NCBI RefSeq assembly: GCF_003013405.1
Contig: NZ_PXZL01000007.1
Location: 62,001 to 126,000 of the forward strand
Direction: 5' to 3'
DNA: 64,000 nucleotides
From: Brevibacillus formosus
GTDB lineage: Bacteria; Bacillota; Bacilli; Brevibacillales; Brevibacillaceae
Under the pieces are notes generated by a model. That model searched no databases and was not told the origin of the DNA. It worked only from the letters and a program-made list of their open reading frames with translations. Positions 52,295 to 62,195 of the stretch are shown here, in pieces. Each line of letters starts with the position of its first letter. Within the stretch, counting starts at the first letter, position 1. The position numbers and the translations under genes were made by a program.

Positions 52295-53620
52295 TCAAGC
52301 AAAATTAGGAGAGAAGCTTACTTTGATGGTTTCGGAAACTGCTTTTTCACGAGCCTTTTCTTCTGGAACCACGCGTTCTACATCTGCTCCCAAAGCCAGC
52401 AGCTTTTCCGTAAAGTTCACGTAGCCACGGTCAATATGGTGCAGGGCAGAAACCTCAGTCTCTCCCTCCGATACGAGCCCAGCCAGTACAAGTGCTGCAC
52501 CCGCACGCAAGTCAGTTGCTGCTACCTTGCTGCCTGTCAGCTTGGAACCGCCTTCGACGATGGCACTGCGGCCTTCGATCTTGATGTTCGCATTCATGCG
52601 GCGGAACTCTTCCACGTGCATAAAGCGGTTCTCAAATACCGTTTCGGTCACTATGCTCGTTCCTTCTGAAACAAGCAAAAGCGCCATCATTTGCGACTGC
52701 ATATCTGTCGGGAAGCCAGGGTATGGCAGCGTTTTGAGGTCAACTGCTTTCAGTGGGCCTGTGCGGCGTACACGAATGCCGTTTTCTTGCTCCTCAATGT
52801 CCACACCCATTTCACGAAGCTTGGCGGTCACGGATTTGAGATGATCGCAAATCGCACCTTCCACAAAGACATCTCCGCCAGTAATCGCTGCAGCCACCAT
52901 GAAAGTTCCTGCTTCAATGCGGTCAGGAATGACACAATGTGTGCAGCCCTTCATCTTTTCCACGCCTTCGATACGGATCGAACCTGTACCCGCTCCGCGG
53001 ATTTTTGCTCCCATTCTGTTCAGGAAGTTCGCCAAATCAACGATCTCCGGCTCTTCTGCCGCATTTTCGATCAATGTGGTTCCCTCTGCCAAAGCAGCGG
53101 CCATCATAATATTTTCTGTTGCACCGACGCTAGCAATATCCAGGTAGATTTTCGCACCCTTCAATCGTCCTTCTACCGTCGCTTCAATAAACCCTTGTCC
53201 GATTTCGATTTTGGCTCCCATAGCCTCAAACCCTTTTAGGTGCTGGTCAATCGGGCGTGTACCAATGGCACATCCACCCGGAAGAGCGACACGAGCTTGT
53301 CCTTTTCTGGCTAAAAGCGGCCCCATCACGAGGAAAGATGCGCGCATTTTGCGGACCAGTTCATAGGACGCTTCTACACTCGTAAGCTTGGAAGCATCGA
53401 TCGTCAGCACTTCATGATCATATGTAAGGGAGATTCCCATCGATTTCAAAAGGTCGCATATCGTCCGGACATCGTCGAGGCCTGGTACGTCTGAGATGAC
53501 GCAAGTCCCTTCTTCTGCCAAGATAGATGCTGCAATAATAGGGAGTACGGCATTTTTGGCGCCAGATACTTTTACATTTCCAGCCAATGCCTTACCACCA
53601 CGGACAATAATTTTATCCAA
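52295..53620 (-). CDS. murA: UDP-N-acetylglucosamine 1-carboxyvinyltransferase MurA
   Basis: MurA makes the first committed step of peptidoglycan synthesis: enolpyruvyl transfer from PEP to UDP-GlcNAc. The 441-residue protein has the two-lobed EPSP-synthase fold with [20 protein letters not shown] at the N-terminus and the active-site loop [15 protein letters not shown], where C117 is the fosfomycin target. [16 protein letters not shown] and [19 protein letters not shown] are also conserved. It is the copy that sits before spoIID in B. subtilis (murAA). Confidence 0.97.
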   Translation of the reverse strand: MDKIIVRGGKALAGNVKVSGAKNAVLPIIAASILAEEGTCVISDVPGLDDVRTICDLLKSMGISLTYDHEVLTIDASKLTSVEASYELVRKMRASFLVMGPLLARKGQARVALPGGCAIGTRPIDQHLKGFEAMGAKIEIGQGFIEATVEGRLKGAKIYLDIASVGATENIMMAAALAEGTTLIENAAEEPEIVDLANFLNRMGAKIRGAGTGSIRIEGVEKMKGCTHCVIPDRIEAGTFMVAAAITGGDVFVEGAICDHLKSVTAKLREMGVDIEEQENGIRVRRTGPLKAVDLKTLPYPGFPTDMQSQMMALLLVSEGTSIVTETVFENRFMHVEEFRRMNANIKIEGRSAIVEGGSKLTGSKVAATDLRAGAALVLAGLVSEGETEVSALHHIDRGYVNFTEKLLALGADVERVVPEEKAREKAVSETIKVSFSPNFA

Positions 53621-53638
53621 TGTGTACCCCTCCGCGTG

Positions 53639-54382
53639 CTAATATTCCACAGTGATGATTGGTGTACCTACCGTAATCCATGTTCCAGAATGGCTGTCAC
53701 GATGTGTAGCCACCTGTAGATTCATCTTTTGACCGTTTAACGCGATGAATGATTCCCACATAGGGGTATACCCTGAAATGCTGACAACCGTCTCATCTTG
53801 CAAACGTTCTAATTCTGTTGCCTGGAGAGTACCAAAAATCGACAATATTTTACCCTCCTGTTGGTCAACACCCATCTTAACATTGTACAATCCGCGAATA
53901 CAAGTGCTAATTTGCGGAATAAAGTCGGCGCTTTGCAGGGCATTCGTGAAGGTTTCCTGTACTTGTCCAATATATAGTAGCGAATCACGGTTTCCAGATA
54001 ACTGAAGTACTAGATATACAGAAAATGCTCCATTTTTAGGCACTCCTGTCACCTCGTAGCTCAGATCCACGCCGTTTTGTGTGTATGTAGTCCTATATGC
54101 GAGTATGTTGTGTTTACGCGATTGTTCGCTTGGGGAAAACGGAATCTCAAGTTGTTGTGCCCATTTCGTCGCCAACTCTTTTACTTGTTCGGAACGCAGG
54201 CCTTCTCCCATCGCCGTACGCATACGTACCTGAACGGATACACCCGTTGCGCCCGTTTTTTCTAGTACTTTCATCATTTCTGTCACAACCGGCTTTTCTT
54301 CCTTTGCTTGTGCAGGCATCCAATACACGGCCCCCATCACGAGCAATAGAGCCAGCACACACCAACCAGACCATTTCCCCAT
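53639..54382 (-). CDS. ywmB: YwmB family protein (TATA-box-binding-like, DUF1779)
   Basis: A 247-residue secreted or membrane-attached protein of unknown role, found before murAA in Bacillales. It has a signal-like helix (WCVLALLLVMGAVYWMPAQA) and a DUF1779 domain: a beta-alpha fold with motifs such as ATGVSVQVRMRTAMGEGLRS and NVKMGVDQQEGKILSIFGTL. A YwmB structure has been compared with TATA-binding protein, hence the name. GGAGAGG lies 6 bases before the ATG. The gap to murA is 18 bases. Confidence 0.88.
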   Translation of the reverse strand: MGKWSGWCVLALLLVMGAVYWMPAQAKEEKPVVTEMMKVLEKTGATGVSVQVRMRTAMGEGLRSEQVKELATKWAQQLEIPFSPSEQSRKHNILAYRTTYTQNGVDLSYEVTGVPKNGAFSVYLVLQLSGNRDSLLYIGQVQETFTNALQSADFIPQISTCIRGLYNVKMGVDQQEGKILSIFGTLQATELERLQDETVVSISGYTPMWESFIALNGQKMNLQVATHRDSHSGTWITVGTPIITVEY

Positions 54383-54479
54383 TGATATCCTCTCCCTATG
54401 CTTACATGTATCTCTTTGTACTTCTCATTTTGTACATGTAACTGGGTGGATATACCAGCCAATCGTCGTCTTTGGGTAT

Positions 54480-54710
54480 TTAGTTGAACAAATTCCCGAA
54501 TGTCAGGGACCAGCCCAAATAATCAAGGAAAAAGCGGGACAGTTCATATCCAATCACAATGGAAAGAAAAATTTGCAACAGCTTCGCCTGAGCACCATTT
54601 GGTTTTTTCAAAATCTTATCAAAGCGAAAGGATTGCAACGCCCACCAAGCGAGCCCAATAAACGCAATCGATAAAATGATGCTCAACAAGCCGTATACTT
54701 CTTGCGACAT
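54480..54710 (-). CDS. ywzB: DUF1146 membrane protein YwzB
   Basis: A 76-residue protein with two membrane helices (GLLSIILSIAFIGLAWWALQ and LLQIFLSIVIGYELSRFFLD) and the linking phrase FRFDKILKKPNGAQAKLLQI, which marks DUF1146. In B. subtilis it lies between atpC and ywmB; here the nuo genes take the place of atpC upstream. Function unknown. Confidence 0.9.
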   Translation of the reverse strand: MSQEVYGLLSIILSIAFIGLAWWALQSFRFDKILKKPNGAQAKLLQIFLSIVIGYELSRFFLDYLGWSLTFGNLFN

Positions 54711-54750
54711 GCTAGTTACCTCCTCATTGCCCTTTCGAGAATCATAGAAA

Positions 54751-54780
54751 AAGGGACGGCCCGATCACGAGCCATCCCTT
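54751..54780 (-). terminator. Terminator of the nuo operon
   Basis: On the minus strand AAGGGATGGC and GCCGTCCCTT form a 10-bp stem with a 10-base loop, then TTTC. It lies 34 bases after the nuoN stop. Confidence 0.85.
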
Positions 54781-54814
54781 CTATTGTACCTGAAGTGCTA
54801 TTCAGTTACGAGTA

Positions 54815-56347
54815 TCACTGAGAGCTGGGAGAGAGCATGTTCCCAAAATCAAAGGACGGATTGAAATGAATCTGGATATAGTCGGTGACCAGCCCCGGGA
54901 AAGCACCGAAGAGTACGGTAGCGATTGCCATGATGAGAATAAACGTCCAAATGCCTTTTGGCACAACCATAGGTGCTTCGGTTGTCCCAGGACGCATGTA
55001 CATCTGACGAATAATCCCGAAGTAGTAGTAGTAGGAAATGACGCTGGTGATGATCATAATTGCCGCCAGCCAGTAGTTTTCTACCACTAATGTACCCATG
55101 AACAGATAGAACTTCCCGAAGAAGCCAACCGTAATCGGGATACCTGCCAAGGACAAGAGGAAGATGCTCATCGCAATGGCCATCACTGGTGAGCGATGAT
55201 ACAATCCGGCGAATCCTTTCAAATCCTCTGTCTCTTGCTCACGAGATACAACCATAATCACAGCGAAAGCACCAAAGCTGACCAGCAAGTAACCGAACAG
55301 ATAGAAAATCACTTCGCCGAAAAAGAGAGAGGTCGGCGGTACAAACGGCACGAGCAAATAGCCCGCTTGCGCAATACCTGAGTAAGCCATCATACGCTTG
55401 ACGTTTGTCTGCCTGAGAGCCATCGTGTTCCCAATAATCATCGAGGCGGCTGCCATCAGCCCCAGATAGAGGCTTCCCTCTTCGAAAAAGAATCGTCCTG
55501 ATCCCGTTCCATCGGAAACGTTGAAAAACGAGATCATCATTACTCGAAAGATCAGCGCGAACCCTGCTGCTTTTGACACAACTGCCAGGAAAGCAGTGAC
55601 CGGGGTAGGAGCACCCTGATAGACATCTGGCGCCCACATGTGGTTAGGCGCTGCCGATATTTTAAAGGCAAGACCTACTGCAAGAAACGCAAACGCCGTA
55701 TAGACGAGGAACTGATAGCCCGCCATTCCCGCTTCTGCCAATCGGAACGAGATTTCATATATATGTGTAGTTCCCGTAAGTCCGTACACGTACGACATCC
55801 CAAACAGGAGCACAGCCGTGGCAATACTGCCCGAAACGACGTACTTGAACGCCGACTCGTTGGAAAGCTGCGATTTTTTTCGCAATCCGACCAGTACATA
55901 GGACGAGAGAGATAATAGCTCCAGTCCCACAAACAAGGTAATCAAGTCAGCCGACGAAGCCATTACCATAGCCCCGAGCAATCCGGTCAGCAACAAGTAA
56001 TAATACTCGCCTCTGTGCTGGATTTCCCCTGATTTCAGATAGGACAGCGAGATGAGAATGGCAAAAGCAGTCCCTGCCAGGAAAATCAGCTTGAACGCAT
56101 TGCCGTAATCATCGATCCGGATCATGTCGATCATGTAGCTGTATGGCTTATCGAGAGCATTCATATTGATGATCACAAAGATCGCCGCTATGACCGTTCC
56201 CAGGAAGGCTAGCCAACCGATGACCTGCTTGCCGAGGCGCTTGCCTGCAAAAAGATCCAGCAGTGATAAAAAGGTAGCAAAGCCAAGAATGATAAACTCG
56301 GGCAGAAGGTAGCTCCAGTCATATGAGAAAATATCTTTAACCTCCAT
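54815..56347 (-). CDS. nuoN: NADH-quinone oxidoreductase subunit N
   Basis: Antiporter-like proton-pumping subunit of complex I in the membrane arm. The 510-residue protein has about 14 helices with KYVVSGSIATAVLLFGMSYV, ISAAPNHMWAPDVYQGAPTP (the usual discontinuous-helix region) and VKRMMAYSGIAQAGYLLVPF. Conserved lysines of the proton channel are present. Last gene of the operon, 3 bases after nuoM, before a terminator. Confidence 0.96.
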   Translation of the reverse strand: MEVKDIFSYDWSYLLPEFIILGFATFLSLLDLFAGKRLGKQVIGWLAFLGTVIAAIFVIINMNALDKPYSYMIDMIRIDDYGNAFKLIFLAGTAFAILISLSYLKSGEIQHRGEYYYLLLTGLLGAMVMASSADLITLFVGLELLSLSSYVLVGLRKKSQLSNESAFKYVVSGSIATAVLLFGMSYVYGLTGTTHIYEISFRLAEAGMAGYQFLVYTAFAFLAVGLAFKISAAPNHMWAPDVYQGAPTPVTAFLAVVSKAAGFALIFRVMMISFFNVSDGTGSGRFFFEEGSLYLGLMAAASMIIGNTMALRQTNVKRMMAYSGIAQAGYLLVPFVPPTSLFFGEVIFYLFGYLLVSFGAFAVIMVVSREQETEDLKGFAGLYHRSPVMAIAMSIFLLSLAGIPITVGFFGKFYLFMGTLVVENYWLAAIMIITSVISYYYYFGIIRQMYMRPGTTEAPMVVPKGIWTFILIMAIATVLFGAFPGLVTDYIQIHFNPSFDFGNMLSPSSQ

Positions 56348-56350
56348 GGA

Positions 56351-57892
56351 TTACCCTCCTATTCCCGTTACGATAGGTACGATCGTCTTCAGCGCCTGCT
56401 GCATCGGATTCCCCAGAACTGCCGGATAAACCCCAATGAGAATAATGCATCCCAATAAGACTACCATCGGAATGACTTCCATCGGCTGTGCATCAGCAAG
56501 TCCTGTACATCTTCCTGGAGTAGGGCCAAAAGTCGTTTTCAAGATTGCTCTGAGTAAATAAACCGCCGTGAGGACAATCCCGATCGCTCCCACTGCTGCC
56601 ATGACTGGCAAACGACCAAACAGACCGAGGAAGGCGAAGAACTCACTAATGAATCCGGACATGCCCGGAAGTCCGAGTGAAGCCATCCCGCCTGCCAACA
56701 ACACGCCGCTGACAAACGGCATGGATTTGGCTAAACCGCCCAAATCGTCGAGCAGCGATGTCTGTGTCCGATCCCAAATGACACCTATCAAGAAGAAGAG
56801 CAGTGCTGAGATAAAGCCGTGTGATACCACTTGGAACATCGCTCCCTGAAACCCGATCGTGTTCATCGAAGCGAAGCCGAGCAAGACGATACCCATATGG
56901 CTGATACTGGAGTAAGCCAGCACCATTTTTAAATCCTTTTGTACGAAGGCCAGTACAGCTCCATACAAAATGTTGATGATCCCCAAAACTGCCATCCACG
57001 TAGAGAAATCATAGGCCTGCTCTGGGAAGAAGCCGATTCCCATCCGCAAAAGACCGTATGCCCCCATCTTCAGCAAAATACCGGAGTGAATCATGACGAT
57101 AGAAGGTGGAGCCTGTACGTGAACGCGCAGCATCCACGTGTGGAACGGAAATACTGGCAGTTTGATCGCAAAAGCGATAAACAGCGCTAGGAAGATGCCA
57201 AAACGCATTTCGGGCGTAAGGATTTCGGTTATCGGATGCCCTGGTGTCGTCAGGATCGCCGTGATTTCATCCATATTGAGCGTCCGCATGATGACAAAGA
57301 TCACGATAAAAGCCAGCAGCATGATCCCTGAACCGATTCCGTTATACAAAAGGAATTTGTTCGCTGCTTGTTCGCGCTCTCCATATCCCCAAATTCCGAT
57401 GAGGAAGTACATCGGTACGAGTGTCAGCTCAAAGAAAATGAAGAACAGAAACAGATTGTCTGCGGCAAAGACTCCCAACATGCCGATCAACAGCAGGTGA
57501 AACAGGATAAAATACTCCTTCTGCCTCTTCTTGATCTGCCACGAAGCAATTGCTGCGAGGGTACCAATAATCGCCGTCAGCAAAATCAATGGCATCGAAA
57601 TACCATCTACACCGAGTTCGTAGTTGATCTCAAAAGCAAAAACAGTGCCTGCCTGGGCCATTCCAATCGGAATCGAAATCCAATTGTGTTTTTCTACGAA
57701 CTGCAGATTGGCTGTCTCGTAATCAAACATGCCGAACATCCAGCCTGCCAAGATAAGTGCCGGCAACGTTCCAAAAATCCCGACTTGCTTGATCACACCT
57801 GCATGTCGACCAGGGATAAAAGACATGACGAGAATCGCCAACAGCGGAGAGAACACCAGTGATGACAAAAGGATATTACCCAAAGAGTCCAC
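56351..57892 (-). CDS. nuoM: NADH-quinone oxidoreductase subunit M
   Basis: Second antiporter-like subunit, 513 residues, 14 helices. Motifs: FFELTLVPMYFLIGIWGYGE (conserved Glu), KLPVFPFHTWMLRVHVQAPP (Lys/His of the channel) and DLKMVLAYSSISHMGIVLLG. Its start overlaps nuoL by 17 bases, so translation is coupled. Length and motifs are normal for Bacillales complex I. Confidence 0.96.
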   Translation of the reverse strand: MDSLGNILLSSLVFSPLLAILVMSFIPGRHAGVIKQVGIFGTLPALILAGWMFGMFDYETANLQFVEKHNWISIPIGMAQAGTVFAFEINYELGVDGISMPLILLTAIIGTLAAIASWQIKKRQKEYFILFHLLLIGMLGVFAADNLFLFFIFFELTLVPMYFLIGIWGYGEREQAANKFLLYNGIGSGIMLLAFIVIFVIMRTLNMDEITAILTTPGHPITEILTPEMRFGIFLALFIAFAIKLPVFPFHTWMLRVHVQAPPSIVMIHSGILLKMGAYGLLRMGIGFFPEQAYDFSTWMAVLGIINILYGAVLAFVQKDLKMVLAYSSISHMGIVLLGFASMNTIGFQGAMFQVVSHGFISALLFFLIGVIWDRTQTSLLDDLGGLAKSMPFVSGVLLAGGMASLGLPGMSGFISEFFAFLGLFGRLPVMAAVGAIGIVLTAVYLLRAILKTTFGPTPGRCTGLADAQPMEVIPMVVLLGCIILIGVYPAVLGNPMQQALKTIVPIVTGIGG

Positions 57893-59789
57893 CTCCCTTA
57901 GCCGTCAAACTGATGGCGATGATCAATAGTAACAGACCAAATATGACCATTGCCCCATAGGACTGAATCTGCCCGCTTTGTACTCTTGCGTGCAATGATC
58001 CGATTCCTTGGGTGATTTTTGCTGTCAATCCAACCAAACCATCCACAATATACTTATCAAATACATCCAGGACAAATCCAAGCCAGCCTAATGGACGAAC
58101 AATAACGTTGTGATAAAGCTCATCGATGTAGTACTTCTTGTATGAGAGCTGATAGAGCCACGGCATTGTCTCTGGAATCGTGTCCGAGGAGATTGATTTC
58201 TTGCCGTACATCAGGTAAGCCAGCACGACTCCAAGAATGGAGATCAACAGTGCCACAATCTGCAACCAAGCTGCCGCGTGCTCACTGCCTTCCCCAAACA
58301 AGCTCGTGATTGCCGTCCCTGTGTTCGTTGACAATAACCAATCAGAGAGTAATGGCGCGTACGGCGTATTCACAAAGCCCGCGACAACCGCAAGCAATGC
58401 CAAGACCAAGAGAGGACCTGTCATGACTCTTGGAGATTCGTGCGCTTCGTGCTTGCCACGTGCCTTCCCTGCGAATGTCAGGAAGAACAGACGGAACATA
58501 TAGAATGCAGTAAAGAATGCTGCCAAGAGGGCGATGAACAGCAAATCGTAGCGATGCGCTCCGTAAACAGCCCCCAGAATCGCTTCTTTCGACCAGAAAC
58601 CAGCGAACGGAAAGATCCCCGCAATCGCCAAGCAACCAATCAAGAAAGTCAAAGCGGTGATCGGCATCTTTTTCCACAAGCCACCCATTTCGAATACATT
58701 CTGTGTATGTACGGCATGGATGACACTACCTGCTCCAAGGAAGAGCAGTGCTTTGAAGAAGGCGTGCGTCATCAAATGGAAGGAGCCTGCTACATAACCA
58801 GCTGCACCAGCTACACCCAATGCCAGCATCATGTACCCGAGCTGACTGACTGTGGAATAAGCCAAGACACGCTTGATATCCCGTTGGGTCAGGCCGATCG
58901 AAGCTGCAAATATGGCGGTGAATCCTCCTACATACGCCACAACTGTCAAAGCCGTATCAGATGCGATAAACAGCGGATAGGTAGCAGCGACCAGATAAAC
59001 ACCAGCCGCGACCATCGTTGCCGCGTGAATTAATGCAGACACAGGCGTTGGACCTTCCATGGCATCAGGCAACCACGTATGAAGCGGAAATTGACCTGAT
59101 TTTCCCATGGCCCCAACGAAAATGAGGATCGCCGCGAGCGTAATCATCCATGGTTCCAGTCGTCCGAGCGCGATACTCTCAAAAATCGCTCCGTACTCAA
59201 AGCTTCCGGTCCACCAGAACAACAGACATATCCCGATGAACAGACCAAGGTCCCCGATGCGTGTAACGATAAAAGCCTTTTTGGCGGCTGCTTTTGCCTC
59301 TTTCTTAAAGTAGTAGTAGCCAACGAGCAGGAAAGAGCATACCCCGACCAGCTCCCAGAAAATATATACTTGCAACAAATTTGGCGAGATGACTAATCCC
59401 AGCATGGAGAACGTGAACAGCGCCAGGTATTGATAGAACACTGGAAAGCGTTCATCCCCATGCATGTATCCTTTGGAATAGATTTGGACCAACAAACTGA
59501 CCAATGTCACAATGACGAGCATCATGGCATTCAGCGGATTCACTTCGAATCCCATGTTGATCACGATATCGCCAATATGCAGCCAATCTATCACAAAATT
59601 GTAATCGGTTCCCCCACCCTGGAATCTCTCCCAGAAGATGAGCACTGCGATTCCAAAAGAAACAGCCGTCAGGGTAATGCCCACTATGGCCGCTCCTTCT
59701 TTCAATTGGCGACCAAATGAGACGATCACGATGAAAGCAAGAAGCGGAAACAGAGGGATCAGCCAGGCATAGTGCATTAGAGTATCCAT
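57876..59789 (-). CDS. nuoL: NADH-quinone oxidoreductase subunit L
   Basis: The distal antiporter-like subunit, 637 residues, with the long lateral helix HL at its C-terminus. Motifs: YIFWELVGVCSFLLVGYYYF, GKSGQFPLHTWLPDAMEGPT and RDIKRVLAYSTVSQLGYMML, with the channel Glu and Lys in place. A start four codons later (MHYAWLIP) is possible. It follows nuoK by 27 bases. Confidence 0.96.
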   Translation of the reverse strand: MDTLMHYAWLIPLFPLLAFIVIVSFGRQLKEGAAIVGITLTAVSFGIAVLIFWERFQGGGTDYNFVIDWLHIGDIVINMGFEVNPLNAMMLVIVTLVSLLVQIYSKGYMHGDERFPVFYQYLALFTFSMLGLVISPNLLQVYIFWELVGVCSFLLVGYYYFKKEAKAAAKKAFIVTRIGDLGLFIGICLLFWWTGSFEYGAIFESIALGRLEPWMITLAAILIFVGAMGKSGQFPLHTWLPDAMEGPTPVSALIHAATMVAAGVYLVAATYPLFIASDTALTVVAYVGGFTAIFAASIGLTQRDIKRVLAYSTVSQLGYMMLALGVAGAAGYVAGSFHLMTHAFFKALLFLGAGSVIHAVHTQNVFEMGGLWKKMPITALTFLIGCLAIAGIFPFAGFWSKEAILGAVYGAHRYDLLFIALLAAFFTAFYMFRLFFLTFAGKARGKHEAHESPRVMTGPLLVLALLAVVAGFVNTPYAPLLSDWLLSTNTGTAITSLFGEGSEHAAAWLQIVALLISILGVVLAYLMYGKKSISSDTIPETMPWLYQLSYKKYYIDELYHNVIVRPLGWLGFVLDVFDKYIVDGLVGLTAKITQGIGSLHARVQSGQIQSYGAMVIFGLLLLIIAISLTAKGGGLFG

Positions 59790-59816
59790 CTTTGTCCTCC
59801 TTTTCAGGTTTCCCTC

Positions 59817-60128
59817 TTATCGTTTCATTTGGTCCATTTCATCTACATTCACGGTCTCCTTGTTGCGGTACAGCGCAATCAGAATCGCTAACCCTACGGC
59901 AACCTCGGCAGCTGCAACCGTCATCGTGAACAAGGTAAAGATTTGTCCCGTCACAGATGGATACAGTCCGAATTTGGAAAAGGCGACCAGGTTAATATTT
60001 ACAGCATTCAGCATCAGCTCGATTGATAACAAGACGACGACTGCATTTCGTTTCGTCAATGCACCGTACAGGCCTACACAAAAGAGAATCAGAGCGACCA
60101 TTAAGTAGGAGGAAATGCTTACTGTCAT
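59817..60128 (-). CDS. nuoK: NADH-quinone oxidoreductase subunit K
   Basis: Small membrane subunit, 103 residues, three helices. GVLYGALTK-like start followed by [20 protein letters not shown] carries the conserved Glu of the central proton path, and [20 protein letters not shown] the second one. Its start overlaps nuoJ by 4 bases. Confidence 0.96.
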   Translation of the reverse strand: MTVSISSYLMVALILFCVGLYGALTKRNAVVVLLSIELMLNAVNINLVAFSKFGLYPSVTGQIFTLFTMTVAAAEVAVGLAILIALYRNKETVNVDEMDQMKR

Positions 60129-60634
60129 TCGTTATCCCCCTCCTTTTTCGCCATGATGATCGCACCGACCAATGCGACCAACAATAGAACAGACAATAGC
60201 TCAAATGGTATGACGAATTTGGTGAATACTTCGATACCGATTTCTTTTGCATTGTCTACAGGAGCATCTGCAGGTGGCGGTGGCGCAGGCCATGGTGTAT
60301 TTTGCACACCCCAGAACAATAATCCGAACAGAACGATTACGAAGAGCAGGATAAAACGGTTTTTCCATGTCCGACCCGTTCCCTCATCGTTCGCATCGTG
60401 CTTGGTCAGCATGATTCCGAAGAGCATCAGAATGGAGATAGCTCCTGAATAAACCAAAATTTGTGCGACCCCGACGAACTCTGCTCCCAGCAAAACAAAC
60501 AGACCTGCAATGCTGATAAACGTAACGCCCAATGAGATGACCATGTGAACGACGCGCGTAAAGCTGATCATAAACACCGCGCCACCGATCGTCAGAAGGG
60601 ACAGGATAAAAAAGGCAACGAATTCGCCTGTCAT
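60125..60634 (-). CDS. nuoJ: NADH-quinone oxidoreductase subunit J
   Basis: Membrane subunit near the quinone site, 169 residues, five helices. [30 protein letters not shown] is the conserved pi-bulge helix region. A loop rich in Pro ([15 protein letters not shown], about 123-137) is longer than usual. It precedes nuoK with a 4-base overlap and follows nuoI by a single base. Confidence 0.95.
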   Translation of the reverse strand: MTGEFVAFFILSLLTIGGAVFMISFTRVVHMVISLGVTFISIAGLFVLLGAEFVGVAQILVYSGAISILMLFGIMLTKHDANDEGTGRTWKNRFILLFVIVLFGLLFWGVQNTPWPAPPPPADAPVDNAKEIGIEVFTKFVIPFELLSVLLLVALVGAIIMAKKEGDNE

Positions 60635-60635
60635 A

Positions 60636-61049
60636 CTAATTCTCCTCCCTGACGTTCGTATTGTTGTCGTCGAGCCATTTCAAGTTTTTATACAATTCGT
60701 CCCGGCTATAGGCAGCCAGTTCGAAGTTGTTTGTCATCACAATTGCTTCAGTAGGACAAACCTCTGTACACAGATCGCATAAAATGCACAACTCAAAATT
60801 GATATCGTACGTATCGATAATCTTTCCCTTTTTCTCCGGATCAGGATGGGGCTTCCCTGTCAGTTGAATACACTCCGTCGGACAAATGCGTGCGCATTGG
60901 TTGCAGACGATGCATTTTTCAGGAGAAAAGTGCTGAATACCGCGAAAGCGAGGCGGCATTGGAAAGGGCACATCCGGATAGAAGTGGGTTACTTTTTTCT
61001 CCGTGAGCTTTTTAAATGTATACCCCAGGCCTTTGGCCAGTCCTAGCAT
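60636..61049 (-). CDS. nuoI: NADH-quinone oxidoreductase subunit I (2 x 4Fe-4S)
   Basis: Peripheral subunit passing electrons to cluster N2. The 137-residue protein has the two ferredoxin motifs CIVCNQCARICPTECIQL and CILCDLCTEVCPTEAIVM, all eight cysteines present. A GTG three codons earlier is possible; the ATG at 61049 has GAGGGG 8 bases upstream. It is separated from nuoH by an unusual 135-base gap, unlike the overlapping neighbours. Confidence 0.95.
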   Translation of the reverse strand: MLGLAKGLGYTFKKLTEKKVTHFYPDVPFPMPPRFRGIQHFSPEKCIVCNQCARICPTECIQLTGKPHPDPEKKGKIIDTYDINFELCILCDLCTEVCPTEAIVMTNNFELAAYSRDELYKNLKWLDDNNTNVREEN

Positions 61050-61184
61050 GTGTGTCACCCCTCAGAATTTGAGAACTTGGCTGCACCACGTTTTTGACGA
61101 AAGCAAGCTTTTGACGAAGCAAGCCTATGGCGAAGCCTGCGCTATGAAAACAGTGGGACGTAGTCGTTTTCGATCAAGTCGCTA
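61050..61184. other. Spacer between nuoH and nuoI with short repeats
   Basis: In an operon whose other joints overlap or touch, this gap is long. The plus strand has related copies GACGAAAGCAAGC, GACGAAGCAAGC and GGCGAAGC within about 40 bases. It also has AGTCGTTTTCGATC, reminiscent of the ends of the repeat at 45070-45226. No reading frame, promoter or terminator was found. Confidence 0.45.
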
Positions 61185-62195
61185 CTAGAACATGCCATTT
61201 TGGTAAGAAACCACTACGGCTGTGAGCAGGATGTTGAACAATGCCACGGGCAACAGCACTTTCCAAGCAAACGACATCAGTTGATCGACACGTAAGCGCG
61301 GCATCGTGGCGCGAATCCAAAACTGGAGGAAGACGTAAAGTGAAAATTTAAGGATAAACCAAACGATTCCCGGAATGAAGTCCAGCGATGGATGAATCGG
61401 CAACCATCCACCCAAAAAGAGAATCGTGATCAAGGCACCCATCCCGAACATGTACACATACTCCGCCAGCATGAACATCGCAAAACGGAAACCGGAGTAC
61501 TCGACGTGGTAACCGCCAACGAGCTCCGACTCTGCTTCTGGCAAGTCAAACGGTGTACGATTCAGCTCGGCCTGGGCAGCAATGATAAATACAGCAAATC
61601 CGATAAACTGCGGAACAATATTCCAGACATCCTGCTGCGCCTTGACAATATCCTCGAGATTCATGCTTCCAGTCAATAGAACGATCCCCACCACGGACAT
61701 GACCAGCGGCACTTCATAGCTGATCATCTGCGCAGCGGAGCGGAGACCCCCGATCAGCGAGTACTTGTTATTCGACGCCCAGCCAGCCGTGATCACGCCT
61801 AATACGGTGATCCCAGACAAGGCGATATAGTACAACAGCCCTATTCCCAGATCAGCGAACTGAATGCTCTCCGAAAAAGGCATGACCGCCAATACGGCAA
61901 AAGCAGGGGCATAGGCCAAAATTGGTGCTAGGGTGAACAACGCTTTGTCAGCATGTTGTGGACGAACATCTTCCTTCAATAACAGCTTGGCAACATCCGC
62001 AACCGTCTGGAGAAGTCCCAATGGACCTACTCGATTCGGTCCGATACGCAGCTGCATCCACCCAATCACTTTACGCTCAAAGTAAATGGCATACGTAACG
62101 AATCCCAACACGACTGCAAGCAGTAAAACTGCCGCTATGATAAACCAAAGCGTGGTCCCCCATGAGGGGGCTTGCTGCAAGAGAGTATTCATCAA
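61185..62195 (-). CDS. nuoH: NADH-quinone oxidoreductase subunit H
   Basis: Membrane subunit forming the quinone chamber, 336 residues, eight helices. GWMQLRIGPNRVGPLGLLQT VADVAKLLLKED, AELNRTPFDLPEAESELVGG YHVEYS and LPRLRVDQLMSFAWKVLLP-like C-terminus are all conserved. Its start overlaps nuoD by 4 bases. Confidence 0.97.
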   Translation of the reverse strand: MMNTLLQQAPSWGTTLWFIIAAVLLLAVVLGFVTYAIYFERKVIGWMQLRIGPNRVGPLGLLQTVADVAKLLLKEDVRPQHADKALFTLAPILAYAPAFAVLAVMPFSESIQFADLGIGLLYYIALSGITVLGVITAGWASNNKYSLIGGLRSAAQMISYEVPLVMSVVGIVLLTGSMNLEDIVKAQQDVWNIVPQFIGFAVFIIAAQAELNRTPFDLPEAESELVGGYHVEYSGFRFAMFMLAEYVYMFGMGALITILFLGGWLPIHPSLDFIPGIVWFILKFSLYVFLQFWIRATMPRLRVDQLMSFAWKVLLPVALFNILLTAVVVSYQNGMF

